NCBI GenBank assembly: GCA_965240325.2
Contig: OZ251227.1
Span: forward strand, 3,038,001 to 3,102,000
Direction of reading: 5' to 3'
Length of the DNA stretch: 64,000 nucleotides
Origin: Rebecca billardiae RCC1528
Taxonomy: Eukaryota > Haptophyta
A model generated the notes under the pieces. That model made no database searches. It saw nothing but the letters and a program-made list of their open reading frames with translations, and was not told the origin of the DNA. Shown piece by piece: positions 33,075-43,431 of the stretch. Both the position numbers and the translations under genes were made by a program. Within the stretch, counting starts at the first letter, position 1; each line of letters opens with the position of its first letter.

Positions 33075-34859
33075 GCCGCCGCCGATGCACGAAGCGCGCC
33101 CGCCGGCCGACGGTGCCGAGGGCGCCTGCTGCGCCGGCCGCGGCCGCGGCGCGGGCGGCGCGGCCGGTGCCGACGGCGCGGGCGCGGGCGGCGGCGGCGC
33201 TGGCTGCGCCTGCTGCCGCATGGCTGGCGCCTGCGGCTGCGGCTGCGGCGGCGGCGGCGCCGCACCCACCAGCTGGTCGGCCAGTAGGCCTGCGGAGCGG
33301 CCCTCCTCGCCAGCGAGCGCGTCGTCGTCGTCGTCGTCCTGCTCGTCACCGCCGTCGCTCGCGCTCTCTGAGGCGGTCTCCGCCTCCGCGCGGCTCTGGG
33401 CGCGCACGTCCGCGCGCCGCGCCGCCGGCCGCCTCCGCGCCTCCGCCTCCTTGACCGAGGGCGGCGCGGCGGCGGCCGCCTTCCCGCCGGCGGCGGCGGC
33501 TTTCTTCTTCTTGCTCTTGGCCGCGAGGCTCGCGGCCTCCTCGCCGCCGCCCGGCGCGGAGGACGACTCGCCCTCAGAGCGCCGCGCGGGCGCCCCCGGG
33601 GGCGACGCATCGGCTGCTGCGCCCTTGCCGCACGCCGCTGCCTTGGCGGGGCGCGCGGCGGCGGCGCGGCCTGATGGCGCGGCGGGCGCGGTGGAGTGCG
33701 CCGTGCGCCGGAAGATCGAGGGCAGGGAGGGGCCCCAGCCGCGCCTCGGAGGCCCGGCGGGCTTGCCGCCCTTGCCCTCCGGCTTGCTGCTGCCGCTCAG
33801 CTTGGACTGTACGGCACTGGACGCGGGCTCCTCCTCCTTCGCCTCCTTGCGGCTCGGCGCCGGGCGCGGCTCGGCGTCAAAGTCCAAGGCCTGCTCGGCC
33901 GGCTGGGCCGCGAGCGCCTCTGACAGCGCGCCGGCCAGGCCGGCGCCGGTGAGCGAGAGCGAGGTGGCCGTGAGACCGACGTCGTCCTGCTCGTACGCCA
34001 CGCTCTCCACGGCGCCGAGCCGGTCCTCGTCCAGCTTCTCCGCCTCCGCCTCCGTCTCGTCCGCGTCCGACTGCGAGCCTCTGTCCTCCTCCTCCTCCTC
34101 CTCCTCCGCCGCCTCCTCCTCCTCGACGTCCGCCGGCTCCGGCTCCTCGTCGGGCTCGGGCGCGGACGGCTCGGCGCCGAGCAGCTGCGCGCCGGCCACC
34201 ACCTCGACCGCCTGCGCCAGCTCCGCCGTCGCCGCGCGGAACGCCTCGACCAGCTTCTTGTCCGGCTTGGCGCGCGGCGAGTAGGCGCACACGACGCAGC
34301 GGCGCAGCTCGAGGCCGTTGCACATCCAGTGCGCCGCGCCCTGCACGAGCGCGCGGAGCATGGCGATGGGCTCGAAGCCCTGGTTGCCCGCGGCCAGGAT
34401 CGGCATCACGACGCTGCCCGCGTCGGGCGCGCTCGCGATCAGCGCGCGGAACACGCCCGAGACGAGCTGCTCGGCCGCGCGGCTGCGCGCGGCCGAGCGC
34501 ACGCCGCTGCGCAGCATCGTGTTGGTGTACGGCTCGAAGCAGAGCAGCCGCGAGAAGCCCGCGCCGGGCTTCTCCACCGGCTGCGATAGCCAGCAGCTGA
34601 ACACCTCGCGCAGGTCATCCGCCGGGTCCTTGGACTGCGCGAGCTCTCGCACCGAGATCTTCTTGTTCTCATACAGCGCGCCGATCAGCGTGCCGCGCAC
34701 GGGGCTGTAGTCGCCGGGGAAGGCGGAGAGGAGGAGGACGTCGAACGGAGCGCCCTCATCCGCGTCGCCCTTCAGCTTCGAGAGGTCGCCGAACGCGAGC
34801 TCGATGGTCGCGCCGGGGACGGTGGCCCCCGGCAGCGGCAGCGCGACCGCGACCTCCAT
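30705..34859 (-). CDS. Macro-like domain fused to three TIR/TIR-like domains (1384 aa)
   Basis: The uninterrupted frame starts at the ATG at 34857-34859, since further upstream codons are Arg/Ala shadow of the opposite gene. Residues 1-225 form a macro-like fold (GDLSKLKG, FDVLLLSAFPGDYSPVRGTL, LLCFEPYTNT, SVVMPILAAGNQGFEP), the type that binds ADP-ribose or NAD-derived ligands. Then come an acidic stretch (~240-290), Ala/Lys/Pro-rich disorder and a poly-Gly tract. TIR1 (~662-790) has IDVLLVCARG and VVPLLSPAFLRDPLCVEL, split by a second poly-Gly run. TIR2 (~929-1040) is canonical: YEIFISYSHAF, LRVFLDVGGGLRAGTSW and LALVTPPWVRSAVCREEL, with the Glu at the position of the TIR NADase catalytic Glu. 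TIR3 (~1158-1265) is degenerate (AHVELIFADAD, IALAILSDACARDAH). There is no signal or membrane segment. I infer a cytosolic NAD-linked signalling or immune effector, divergently paired with a SAM-LRR gene. Confidence 0.8.
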
Positions 34860-35005
34860 GCTCTCGAGCGGGCGGCCGCCGGCGGCGGGCGGCTGCGTTT
34901 TTTTGCCGCCGCTCCGGTTGCTGGTCAGCTTGGAGTCCGGGCGGGCGCCGAACGGCCTAAAGCCGAGCGGGCCAAAGTTTGGCCAGCCGGGCCGGAGCGG
35001 CGACA
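34860..35005. promoter_or_regulatory. 146-bp shared divergent promoter (macro-TIR / SAM-LRR)
   Basis: The two start codons, ATG at 34859 (-) and at 35006 (+), are only 146 bp apart, so both promoters and 5' UTRs are compressed here and co-regulation is likely (inference). The space contains a short CTTTTTTTGCCG-like A/T run near 34896 and a CGGCCTAAAGCCG palindrome near 34957. Confidence 0.65.
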
Positions 35006-36538
35006 ATGTCGTCGTTGCCCGGCGAGCGGCCGCGCTCGCCGAAGCGAGAGCCGCCGGGCGGCGGCAGCACGCGCGCGCTCGCAGACCTGAGCGCCGCGCA
35101 GGCCAGCGCGCTGCTGCACGCGCTCGAGCTGCCGCCCGGCGCGGCCGCCGAGCTGCGCGCGCTCGGCGTGGACGGCGCGATGCTGCAGGGCATCGAGGAG
35201 TGCGACCTGTTCGAGCTCGGCGTCGCGCACGCCGCCGCGCGCTCGGCGGTGCTCGCGCAGCTCCGGCGCTACGCGCTCGATGGCGTCGCCGACGCGCACG
35301 TCGCGCCGCAGCCGCCCCGAGCGGCCGATGGCGCACGTCCGGGCGGCGGCGCGGCGGACGGCGTGGGCGGCGCGCCGGCGGGTCTGGACACGCGCACGCG
35401 GATGGAGCTCGAGCTGCTCGCCTCGCGCGCGCGCGTGCAGGGCGGCGCGCGCGTACTGCTCCGCGCGCCGACCCTCGACTTCAGCCACGACCGCCTCGAG
35501 ACGAGCCGCCACCTGCACGCCGCCCTCCACCTGCTCGAGCGCTCCGGCTCGCCGGTCGCGCGGCTCGGCCTCGCGAGCAACGGCAGCTTCGTGCGGGGCA
35601 ACCTGCGCGCGCTGGCCGGCGCGATCGCGGCGAACGGGCAGCTCGTCAGCCTCGACCTCGCCGACGACGAGCTCACCGACGCGCACGTCCCGCCGATCGT
35701 CGCCGCCGTCGCAGCGAGCGCGCGGCTGCGATCGCTCAGCCTCGAAGCAAACTGCCTCGGCGACACGGCCATCCCGCCGCTCGTCGGCGCGCTGCGCGAG
35801 CGCGCGGGCTTCGAGGCGCTCAACCTCGCGAGGAACAGGCTCACCGCCGGCGCGGCGGACGAGCTGGGCGCGCTGCTCGGCGGCCCCGCGCTGAGGCTCG
35901 AGCTCTCGCTCAGCGCCAACGCGCTCACGGACGGCGCCGTGCCTGCGCTTGCGCGCGCGCTGCAGCGGTGCGGCGCGCGGCAGCGGCGCGTGCTGCGGCT
36001 CGCCTCGGCGGGGCTGAGCGACGCGGCGGTGCCGCCGCTCGCGCGCGCGGCGACGCACAGCGGCGTGCACCTCGAGCTCGACCTCGCCGACAACGCGCTG
36101 AGCGACGCGGCCATCCCGCCGCTCGCCGACGCGCTCACGGCCGGCGCGGCGGTGCGCTCGCTCAACCTCGCGAGGAACCGGCTCACGGACGCGGCCGCGC
36201 CGCTGCTCGCGGGCGCGCTCAAGGCGGGCGCGCGGCTGGAGGCGCTGCACCTGGAGGAGAACCAGCTCACGGACGGCGGCGTGCCCGCGCTCGTCGAGGC
36301 CATCACCGCCACCAGCTCCGCGCTGACTGAGCTCGGCGTGCTCTCGCGCAACCGCGGGCTCAGCGTCGCCGGCAAGGCGCGGCTCAAGCGCGCCGCGCAG
36401 CAGGTGCTCAGGGGCGCGCACAGCCCGGCGGCAAGCGGCCGCGCGGGGAGCCCCGCCCGCGCAGCGCCCCGTTCGAACGGCGCCGCTGCGCACCCGGCCG
36501 GCCACGCCGCCCGTCGGCGCGAGCTGGTGCTCGAGTGA
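35006..36538 (+). CDS. SAM domain - leucine-rich repeat (RNI-type) protein
   Basis: 510 residues from the ATG at 35006. Residues ~26-90 fit a sterile alpha motif: LADLSAAQASALLHALELPPG, LGVDGAMLQGIEECDLFELGV and AVLAQLRRY. After a linker with Gly/Pro, LRRs of the ribonuclease-inhibitor type run from ~187 to 452, for example LVSLDLADDELTDAHVPPI, LRSLSLEANCLGDTAIPPL, FEALNLARNRLTAGAADEL, LELDLADNALSDAAIPPL and LEALHLEENQLTDGGVPAL, each 28-30 residues. The C-terminus is a short disordered tail. There is no signal peptide or NACHT/NB-ARC ATPase. SAM domains oligomerise (in SARM1 a SAM octamer holds the TIRs), and LRRs usually sense ligands. Together with the neighbouring TIR gene the pair contains the parts of a sensor and effector, but an interaction is only inferred. 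Confidence 0.82.
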   Translation: MSSLPGERPRSPKREPPGGGSTRALADLSAAQASALLHALELPPGAAAELRALGVDGAMLQGIEECDLFELGVAHAAARSAVLAQLRRYALDGVADAHVAPQPPRAADGARPGGGAADGVGGAPAGLDTRTRMELELLASRARVQGGARVLLRAPTLDFSHDRLETSRHLHAALHLLERSGSPVARLGLASNGSFVRGNLRALAGAIAANGQLVSLDLADDELTDAHVPPIVAAVAASARLRSLSLEANCLGDTAIPPLVGALRERAGFEALNLARNRLTAGAADELGALLGGPALRLELSLSANALTDGAVPALARALQRCGARQRRVLRLASAGLSDAAVPPLARAATHSGVHLELDLADNALSDAAIPPLADALTAGAAVRSLNLARNRLTDAAAPLLAGALKAGARLEALHLEENQLTDGGVPALVEAITATSSALTELGVLSRNRGLSVAGKARLKRAAQQVLRGAHSPAASGRAGSPARAAPRSNGAAAHPAGHAARRRELVLE

Positions 36539-39026
36539 CCGACGCAGAGGTCAAAGCCCTGGTAAGTCAATATAGTATATATATATATGATACGTAGTCG
36601 TAGCTACTAAGCTAGTCACGTAGTGCAGCAGGCGTGTGACGACAGCCATCGTGTGATCACTGCAGACAGTAGAGGCGATGATGATGACGCGATGCTGTCG
36701 TTGACGATTGTAGCGGATTGCCGTATCGTTATAATTCGGTATCTTAATATCGGACTCGGTGATGCACGCGACGCGCTGCCACCCGCGTGCTGCGAGAGTG
36801 CGAAGTGCGAGCCGGCAGGCGCCGGCGATTGCTACGCGCACTACTCGTCACGCAAGACGCGAGTGGCTGGATGCCCGCGCCACGGCTGGAGCGCCAGCAG
36901 AAGCCGATGCTGATGCGGCCCGGCCCCGGCGCTCTTTGCCTTTGGCCGGAAACAGCTAGAAAAGGCTCGGCTTCGGTCCACCCCCCCCCCGCCAGTCCGT
37001 CCGGTCACTGGAGCGTTACATCTTGACCCTGCAATCGGCGGGATCGCTGCCTCTTCGGATGATCTACAATAGCTCCTAGTCCTAGACCACCCCACTCCCC
37101 AGGCGGTCCCTTGGACGATATTCCGGCCAGATGGATCATCATCAGGCTCCCGACCTCCAATAGGTTCAGACCCGATTTCTATAAGTAAATACCCAGTCCG
37201 GATGACATTTTCGCATATGTATACAGGTATACACGTCCGGGGCGCTCCCGGACTGTGCTGCAATCCGAGTAAGGAACGGGTAATTACAAATAGTAATATA
37301 GTAGAATCTGAACCTATTGGGAGGTGGTCGGGTGACGGGCAGGTGTGACATTTCGTCTCGTTGTCAAAGTCATCAATTGGGGGTCGGAAGGGATCCTCTG
37401 CTGCATGGTCCGCTTCGCTTGGTTGACTTCGGCTCGGGGCCAAGACCAAGGGCCCTTGCCAAGACGTAACGGAGCTGGGGGGGTGGACCGGTGCAGCCGG
37501 AGACCCGTTGCACGGGTGAGTAACCGTGAGCGTATGAAAAAACGACATGCGTGTACGCCAAATCTCGCGGTTTTTTCGCTAGCGCTGCCGCATGGCTGAC
37601 GTCCGCGCCGATCCGAGCGGAATGGGGCATTGCGAAGCCGATTCGCAATGCCCCAATCCAATCGACTTGTCAATCGGCCCAACCGTCGCTGAGAACGAAC
37701 GGAAAAACCCAGGGCAGGTGCCCACCAAGAAGCCACGCCGCGCGCGCGCCGGCAGCGTCAGCGTGCGGTTTGCCCAAAGGCAGAAGGCATCAGCCAATGC
37801 TGCTGCCTTGGGGAAGCGCGCCGCCTCAGCGTTAGGATCGGGCAGTACCGTGCCAACATTCGTGGATGCGCCTCCAACCAAACGCCCTCGAGGCGAGGAG
37901 CTGCCCGCGCGATCGGCCGCGAGCGCGCGAACCGATGCGCGTGCTCAGTGCTATCCTCATGAACGTGGACGAGGATTCAGGAGATGAGGCGCAGGCGGCA
38001 CGGCCCGCGAGGCGCAGGCAGGACCTAGTGGCTCACGCCGCGATTGCGTGTACGGGTACAGACCGCGTGCGCACGCAACCCTACGTGAAGCACGGGCAAG
38101 CTGCTGAAGCTCTCACGACGTGCGCTGGCTTCTCACCTCTGCGCTCGCCGACCGCGCTGCCTTCCGCGAGGCGGACCGGGGGCACCTGCCACCTGGCGCG
38201 CGCGGCGCAGCGTGTAACGCGGAAGGTGGTAGATCGCTGCCACGCTCCCGCTACCGCCGCCGCTGGCGGCAGCGGCATGCCCGCCGGGGGCGACTGTGAC
38301 TATCACTGCAAAAGTGTCGTTTTTTCGGCGCTCACGCGTGCAACTGGTCCGGAGCCAAAACCCCGGACGGACTGCATTTGTCCGGGAGCAGCTCTTTTTT
38401 GAATAAGTATAATGGTCCGGTAGAGCCTGGCGATGGAGCTGATGAGCTGCGCTGGCGCCCGGCGTTGGCTTAATCTTGTAGTCGTCCTCGCCAGACAATC
38501 AATTATAATGATATCTATATATTCAGATGATATATATATATATATATATTGATGATGAGGCGGTTATTGCGTGCGTCGGAGTATCATGGTTGGGATGATG
38601 TGAAAGTATGCTTATAACTGCTAGACTATGTGGAAGTCGAGCGAGTCGGTGCCGCAGCCGCAGCGTCTCCGTGTAAGTCGTCAATTAAGACTCGAGTTCT
38701 GCCTATAAGTAGAATTGATGCTGATGATGAGTAGATATGCGTGACGACCGCCGAATAGGTCGCAACACTCAATGGTATTGGTAACAATGTGCGTGGCCCG
38801 ACGAGTGGCGACCTGATGTAGCGCTGGAACTTTGTGCGTGCGGTTGATGACGAGGACCGAGGTTCGAAACATCTCACATGCGTGCCCAGGCTGCCCAGGC
38901 TGAGCCGTCTTATTTCCACTGCTTTTCAACAAAAGGTGCGTGCCGATGTCAGCGAGCGGCGCTCAGCTGACAGCATCGGCCGCCTGGCGCAGTCTGCGCC
39001 ATCGATGACGACATGACAACGCGCAG
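36539..39026. other. Long intergenic region with short inverted repeats and no supported gene
   Basis: TA-rich at the start (36571-36590). A C9-10 homopolymer lies at about 36981-36990. An imperfect ~25-bp inverted repeat pairs 37149-37170 with 37307-37332 around an AT-rich 136-bp core and looks MITE-like. A 13-bp-arm hairpin, GGGGCATTGCGAA/TTCGCAATGCCCC, sits at 37624-37654. A TA run spans about 38528-38549. A 131-codon plus frame from the ATG at 37592 has a basic KKPRRARAG segment and a TKRPRGEE end but no recognisable domain, so I leave it uncalled. Confidence 0.5.
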
Positions 39027-42000
39027 CTAAGCCACGCTGCTGCTCCAGTGCCGACGGCGAGAGGCGCGCATCACGACCAGCGCAGCCGCCGCCGCCGAAA
39101 GCGCCACAAGCGCGAACACGGCCGCACCAATGGCCATCGCAGCCGGCAGTGCCGACATGGACTGCTCGGCAGACGATGCGGCGGGGCCGCCAACCCTGGA
39201 CTGCAACGGCGTGCCGGCCGAAAGCTCGGGGCCATCTTGGAGGTCGCTGTCCCACAGCGAGGCGAGAGCGCGGCCCTGCGGGCGGGTCTTGACCAGGAAC
39301 CGCGTGGCGGATGCGACGATCTGCGCACGCCGCGCGCGGGGCCGGCAGCGCGCGGTGGCCGGCGGCAGGGCTTGTCAGTGCGCGCAGAGTTGCGGTGGCG
39401 CGCGGCGCGTCGGCGCGCAGTGCGGCAGAGCGAGCGCCATCGCACGCGCACGGTGCGCTGGACGGCGCCTTGGCGTCGCCCCGCCGGGTACGCAGTGCGC
39501 ACCGAGTAGAAGCACAAGGCCCTGCACATTTTTAGAGGCGGCGGCATCGGCGGGGGTGACTGCGGCGGCGGACTCTGCTGAGGCGGCAGTGGCGGCGGCG
39601 ATGGCGGCGACGGAGATGGTGGCGATGGCGGTGGTGCGTCTGGGAGCGTCGACGGTGACACGGCAGGAAAGCCGTGCGTGCCGCCCGGGTGCCACATCTG
39701 CGTCTCGCCGACACTCCTGCGAGCGTCGATGGTACCAAAGCGCGATGATGGGGAGAGGGCACCGCCGTGCACGTGGCAGCGTTAGCGGCGGGCACAGCAA
39801 GCGTGGCGCGGCGTCGGATCGCCAGGAGCACGCTGGGACCGGCCCATCACGCGCAAGTGCCACCGCCCCTGGCCCTTGCCGCGCGTACATGAGTGTCAGA
39901 GCCGGCAGGAGGAGGATCTCCGTGGGAACGGTGCCAGAGAACGAGTTGTCAGACAAAAACCTGCGCAGCGAGCAGCGTGCACAAACGCGTAGCACACGAG
40001 CAGGCAGTCAGTCAGGCTCGGCAGGGCGTGCGCCGCCACGCTGTGCGCCAGCGTGGCTGGCTAGAATGTCGCACGACCACCCCTGGCTGGCAGTGGGCGC
40101 GCGTACGTGACGATCAGAGCCGTCATGAGGCCGATCTCTGTTGGAACGGTGCCAGTGAACGTGTTGTTGTACACAAACCTGCGCAGCGAGCAGCGTACGC
40201 AAACACAGAGCACACGAGCGGGCAGTCAGACTTGGCAGGGCGTGCGCCGCAGCCCTGTGCGCCAGCGTGGCTGGCGCGAATGTGTCGATCGCACCGCCAC
40301 CACAACGGATCGCCAGTGGCCGCGCGCACAGTTGCTGCAGAGCTGTCATGAGGCCGATCTCCGTTGGAAGGGTGCCAGCAAACTTGTTTTCGTACACATA
40401 CCTGCGCAGCGAGGAGCGTGCGCAAACGCATAGCACACGAGCGGGCGGTCAGACTCGGCAGGGCGTGCGCAGCCGACTATGCGCGCCAGCGTGGCTGGCG
40501 AGAATGTCGCACAACCACCCCTGACTGGCCCTGGCCGCGCGTACATGTACTCCAGAGCCGTCAGGAGGCCGGTCTCTGTTGGAAGGGTGCCCGCGTGCGA
40601 GCCGGCATGCAGACGGCTGCGCAGCGAGTCGCGCGCGCGCGACGCGCACGGGCGGCGGGCGATCAGGCTCGGCAGGGCGTGCACAGCAGCGCTGTGCGCC
40701 AGCGTGACCGGCGAGAAGGTCGCATAGCCACCACTGGCTGGCCCTAGCCGCGCGTACATGGCGGTCAGAGCCGTCATGAGGCCGATCTCCTTGGGAAGGG
40801 TGCCATCGAACGAGTTCCGGTACGTCTGCCTGCGCAGCGAGTGGCGTGCGCAAACACAGAGCACACGACGAGCGGGCACTCAGGCTCGGCAGGGCGTGCG
40901 CCGCGCTGTGCGCTCGCGCGGCTGACGAGAATACGGTATCGCGCAGCCACCCCTGGCTGGCCCTGGCCGTACGTACATGTACTCCATAGCCGTCAGGACG
41001 CCGATCTCCGTTGGGAGGGTGCCCCTGAGCGAGTTGTCATGTGTGAGTCTGCACAGCGAGTGGCGAGGGAATGCATTGCGCGCGAGCGGGCGGTCAGGCC
41101 AGGGCGGTGAGTCAGGCTCGGCAGGACGTGCGCAGCGCTGTGCGCTAGAGTGGCTGGCGATAAAATGTCGCACCACCACCACGACACGCCTGGCTGGCAG
41201 GCTGCGCGCACAGTTGCGTCAGAGCTGTCATGAGGCCGATCTGCGTTGGAAGGGTGCCAGTGAGCGAGTTTTCGTACACATCCCTGCGTAGCGAGTAGCG
41301 TGCGCAAATGCATAGCACGTGAGCGGGCGGTCAGGCTCGGCAGGGCGTGCGCAGCGCTGTGCGCTCGCGTGATGGCTGGAGAGAATTCAGAATACGTCGC
41401 ACCACCATCACCCGGGCCCAGTGGCAGCGCACGCACATGAGCTGCAGCGTCGTCACGCCGCCTAGCTCCGTTGGAAGGGTGCCCGAGAGCACGTTGGTGT
41501 GCAGAGTCCTGCGCAGCAAGTGGTATGCGAACGCATTTCACGCGAGCGTGCGATCAGGCTTGGCAGGGCGTGCGCCACGACGCCGTGAATGCGTCCGAGT
41601 AGATCACTCGATGGCGAGAATGTCGCGCTACCACCCCTGGCTGGCCCTGATGGCGGCCTGGCCGCGCATACATTTGCTGCTGCAGAGACGTGAGGAGGCC
41701 GATCTCCGTTGGAAGGGTGCCCGAGAACGAGTTCCGGTACCCAAGTCTGTGCAGAGAGAGGCGTTTTTGCAAACGCATGGATGGCAGTGGCACACGAGCG
41801 GGCGGTCAGTCAGGCTCTGGCTGGGCTGGAGGGCGTGCGCCGCCGCGGCGGCCGCGCTGTGCGCCAGCGTGGCTGGCGATAATGTCGCACAGCCACCCCT
41901 GGCTGGCCCTGGGCGCGCGCACAGTTGCTGCAGATCCGTCAGGAGGCCGATCTCCGTTGGAACGGTGCCAGAGTACAAGTTCTCGTGCACAGATCTGCGC

Positions 42001-42959
42001 AGCGAGAAGAAGCATGCGCAACGCATAGCACACGAGCGGGCGGTCAGGCTGGGCAGGGCGTGCGCCACCACGCTCTGCGCCCATATCGATGGCGAGAATG
42101 CGATGGCGAGAATGTCGCACTTCCACCAGCCCTGGCTGGCCCTGGCGGCATGGCTGGCCGCGCATGTACATACATGTTCTGCAGAGATGTGAGGAGGCCG
42201 ACCTCCGTTGGAAGAGTGCCGTTGAGCCTGTTTCGCTCCAGAGCCCTGTGTGGCGAGTGGCGTGCGAGCGCAGTGCGCAGGCAAGGGCGGGTGAGCCGCG
42301 TCCGCGCACGCCCCGCGTTCCTCTCAGCTGCCTACTGCCAGGCGACTGCACGACTGCGTGCACACGCGCACGGCGCGCGCACTGCTCTGGCTCCTCCTCC
42401 AGTAGTCCTCAGGTCGGGTGGTCGCGGAGGAGACGTGTAGTTTGGCGCGGGTGCCAGTGCAATCGCGGCTGCATGCACGCTGGCTGGCCAGCTGGTTGAC
42501 CCCGCGCGCGCCGCGCCGTGCGCGTACAGTTCGGTGAGGGGGCCAAGCAGACCGACTTCGGTTGGGATCGTGCCCGTGTAGCCTGACAGGCTCACCTGCG
42601 CACGTGCGAGCCGCGAGTCGCACATGGTGGGCAAGGGGGGCGTGCGGCGAGCGCGTCATCGCTCCTCACGGCAACGCATGGCGATTGCAGTCGCATGCCT
42701 GTGCGGCATGGCCGCTCGCCGGCTCGCGCGCCACGAGCCAAGGTTGGCCGCGCCGTCGCGATGGGCGGCCGCGGGCCTCGCGCATCGCGACAGCCGACGC
42801 GCACACCCGGATGCCTGTGCACGCAAAATCGTGGCCGAGGCACTCTGTGTACTCGGTGCTAGACTCGAAATTGATGCCAGCCGCGCCGGACGCCAGCAGG
42901 CTTATCACGAGCGCGACGCCCTTGGCATGCAGCAGGCCGGTCGTCACGCTGGTGGGCAT
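39027..42959 (-). CDS. LRR receptor-like membrane protein, 15 exons, one LRR per exon
   Basis: Exons (high to low): 42807-42959, 42528-42595, 42174-42245, 41923-41994, 41672-41746, 41437-41508, 41212-41283, 40977-41048, 40758-40829, 40545-40616, 40330-40401, 40107-40178, 39889-39960, 39503-39716, 39027-39320. They total 507 residues and every junction is GT-AG in matching phase. Exon 1 gives a signal peptide (GVALVISLLASGAAG) and a Cys cap (CLGHDFACTGIR). Exons 2-13 each encode one plant-type LRR, e.g. NSFSGTLPTEIGLLTSL; all but two are exactly 72 nt. Exon 5 has one extra CAG. Exon 14 encodes a PPSPP linker. Exon 15 holds a transmembrane helix (MAIGAAVFALVALSAAAAAL) and a short basic tail without a kinase. 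This is the plan of a receptor-like protein that senses extracellular ligands. The introns (~140-250 bp) are also alike, so exon and intron were duplicated together. Confidence 0.88.
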
Positions 42960-43091
42960 GGCCTGAATCTTGACGATGATGCCTGGACGGACGACGTTGA
43001 TGCAAGGTTGATGCGCGAATAAACATGGCGGCGTTCTCATTCTCATCAGCGCACGACAGCAACTTCTTCATCAACATCGTCAAAAACTGGC

Positions 43092-43431
43092 CAATGAATA
43101 AAGCGCGGCGCGAGAGCACTCAACATTCGCAACCGCTGCAAATGGCCCGTCTGATTGTTGATGCCTCATTATCATAATAAACTATATTATATCTCGCCTG
43201 CCTGAGCTGTGTTGATGAATTCCCCTTTATAACGGGCTTCGGGTGATCAGACTGGCGGCCGAAACCTCCAGCCCTACCCTGGCCAGCCCCCAACCAAGCG
43301 TCTCTTATTCTTAGTACCAGTAAACTGTAGCAGATATCAATGAAAGCGCGGCGCGAGAGCACTCAACATTCGCAACCGCTGCAAATGGCCCGTCTGATTG
43401 TTGATATGCCTCATTATTATGATAAACTATA
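43092..43431. repeat. ~95-bp direct repeats flanking a repeat copy with an 80-bp insertion
   Basis: The segments 43092-43186 and 43338-43431 are near-identical (GCGCGGCGCGAGAGCACTC at the core), differing by small indels. Between them lies copy d of the dispersed ~50-bp sequence. The left repeat starts ~130 bp upstream of the LRR gene's start codon. Confidence 0.85.
43191..43330 (+). repeat. Dispersed conserved sequence, copy d, interrupted by ~80 bp
   Basis: The left block ATCTCGCCTGCCTGAGCTGTG (43191-43211) is separated from the right block GCGTCTCTTATTCTTAGTA (from 43298) by about 86 bp that are absent from the other copies. CCAG then interrupts before TAAACTGTAG. Confidence 0.85.

Noticed and set aside
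30589-34323. Other long frames over the macro-TIR gene (590, 697, 616 and 397 codons)
   Set aside because: Arg/Ala/Ser-rich shadows. Only the 30705-34859 frame contains recognisable domains.
37592-37987. 131-codon frame starting with ATG and having basic segments
   Set aside because: No domain, no homologue in the window and a neighbouring hairpin inside it. Support is too weak for a gene call.
38855-38880. GGTTCGAAAC word resembling a tRNA B box
   Set aside because: No complementary T-stem, no A box at the right distance and no acceptor stem could be formed around it.
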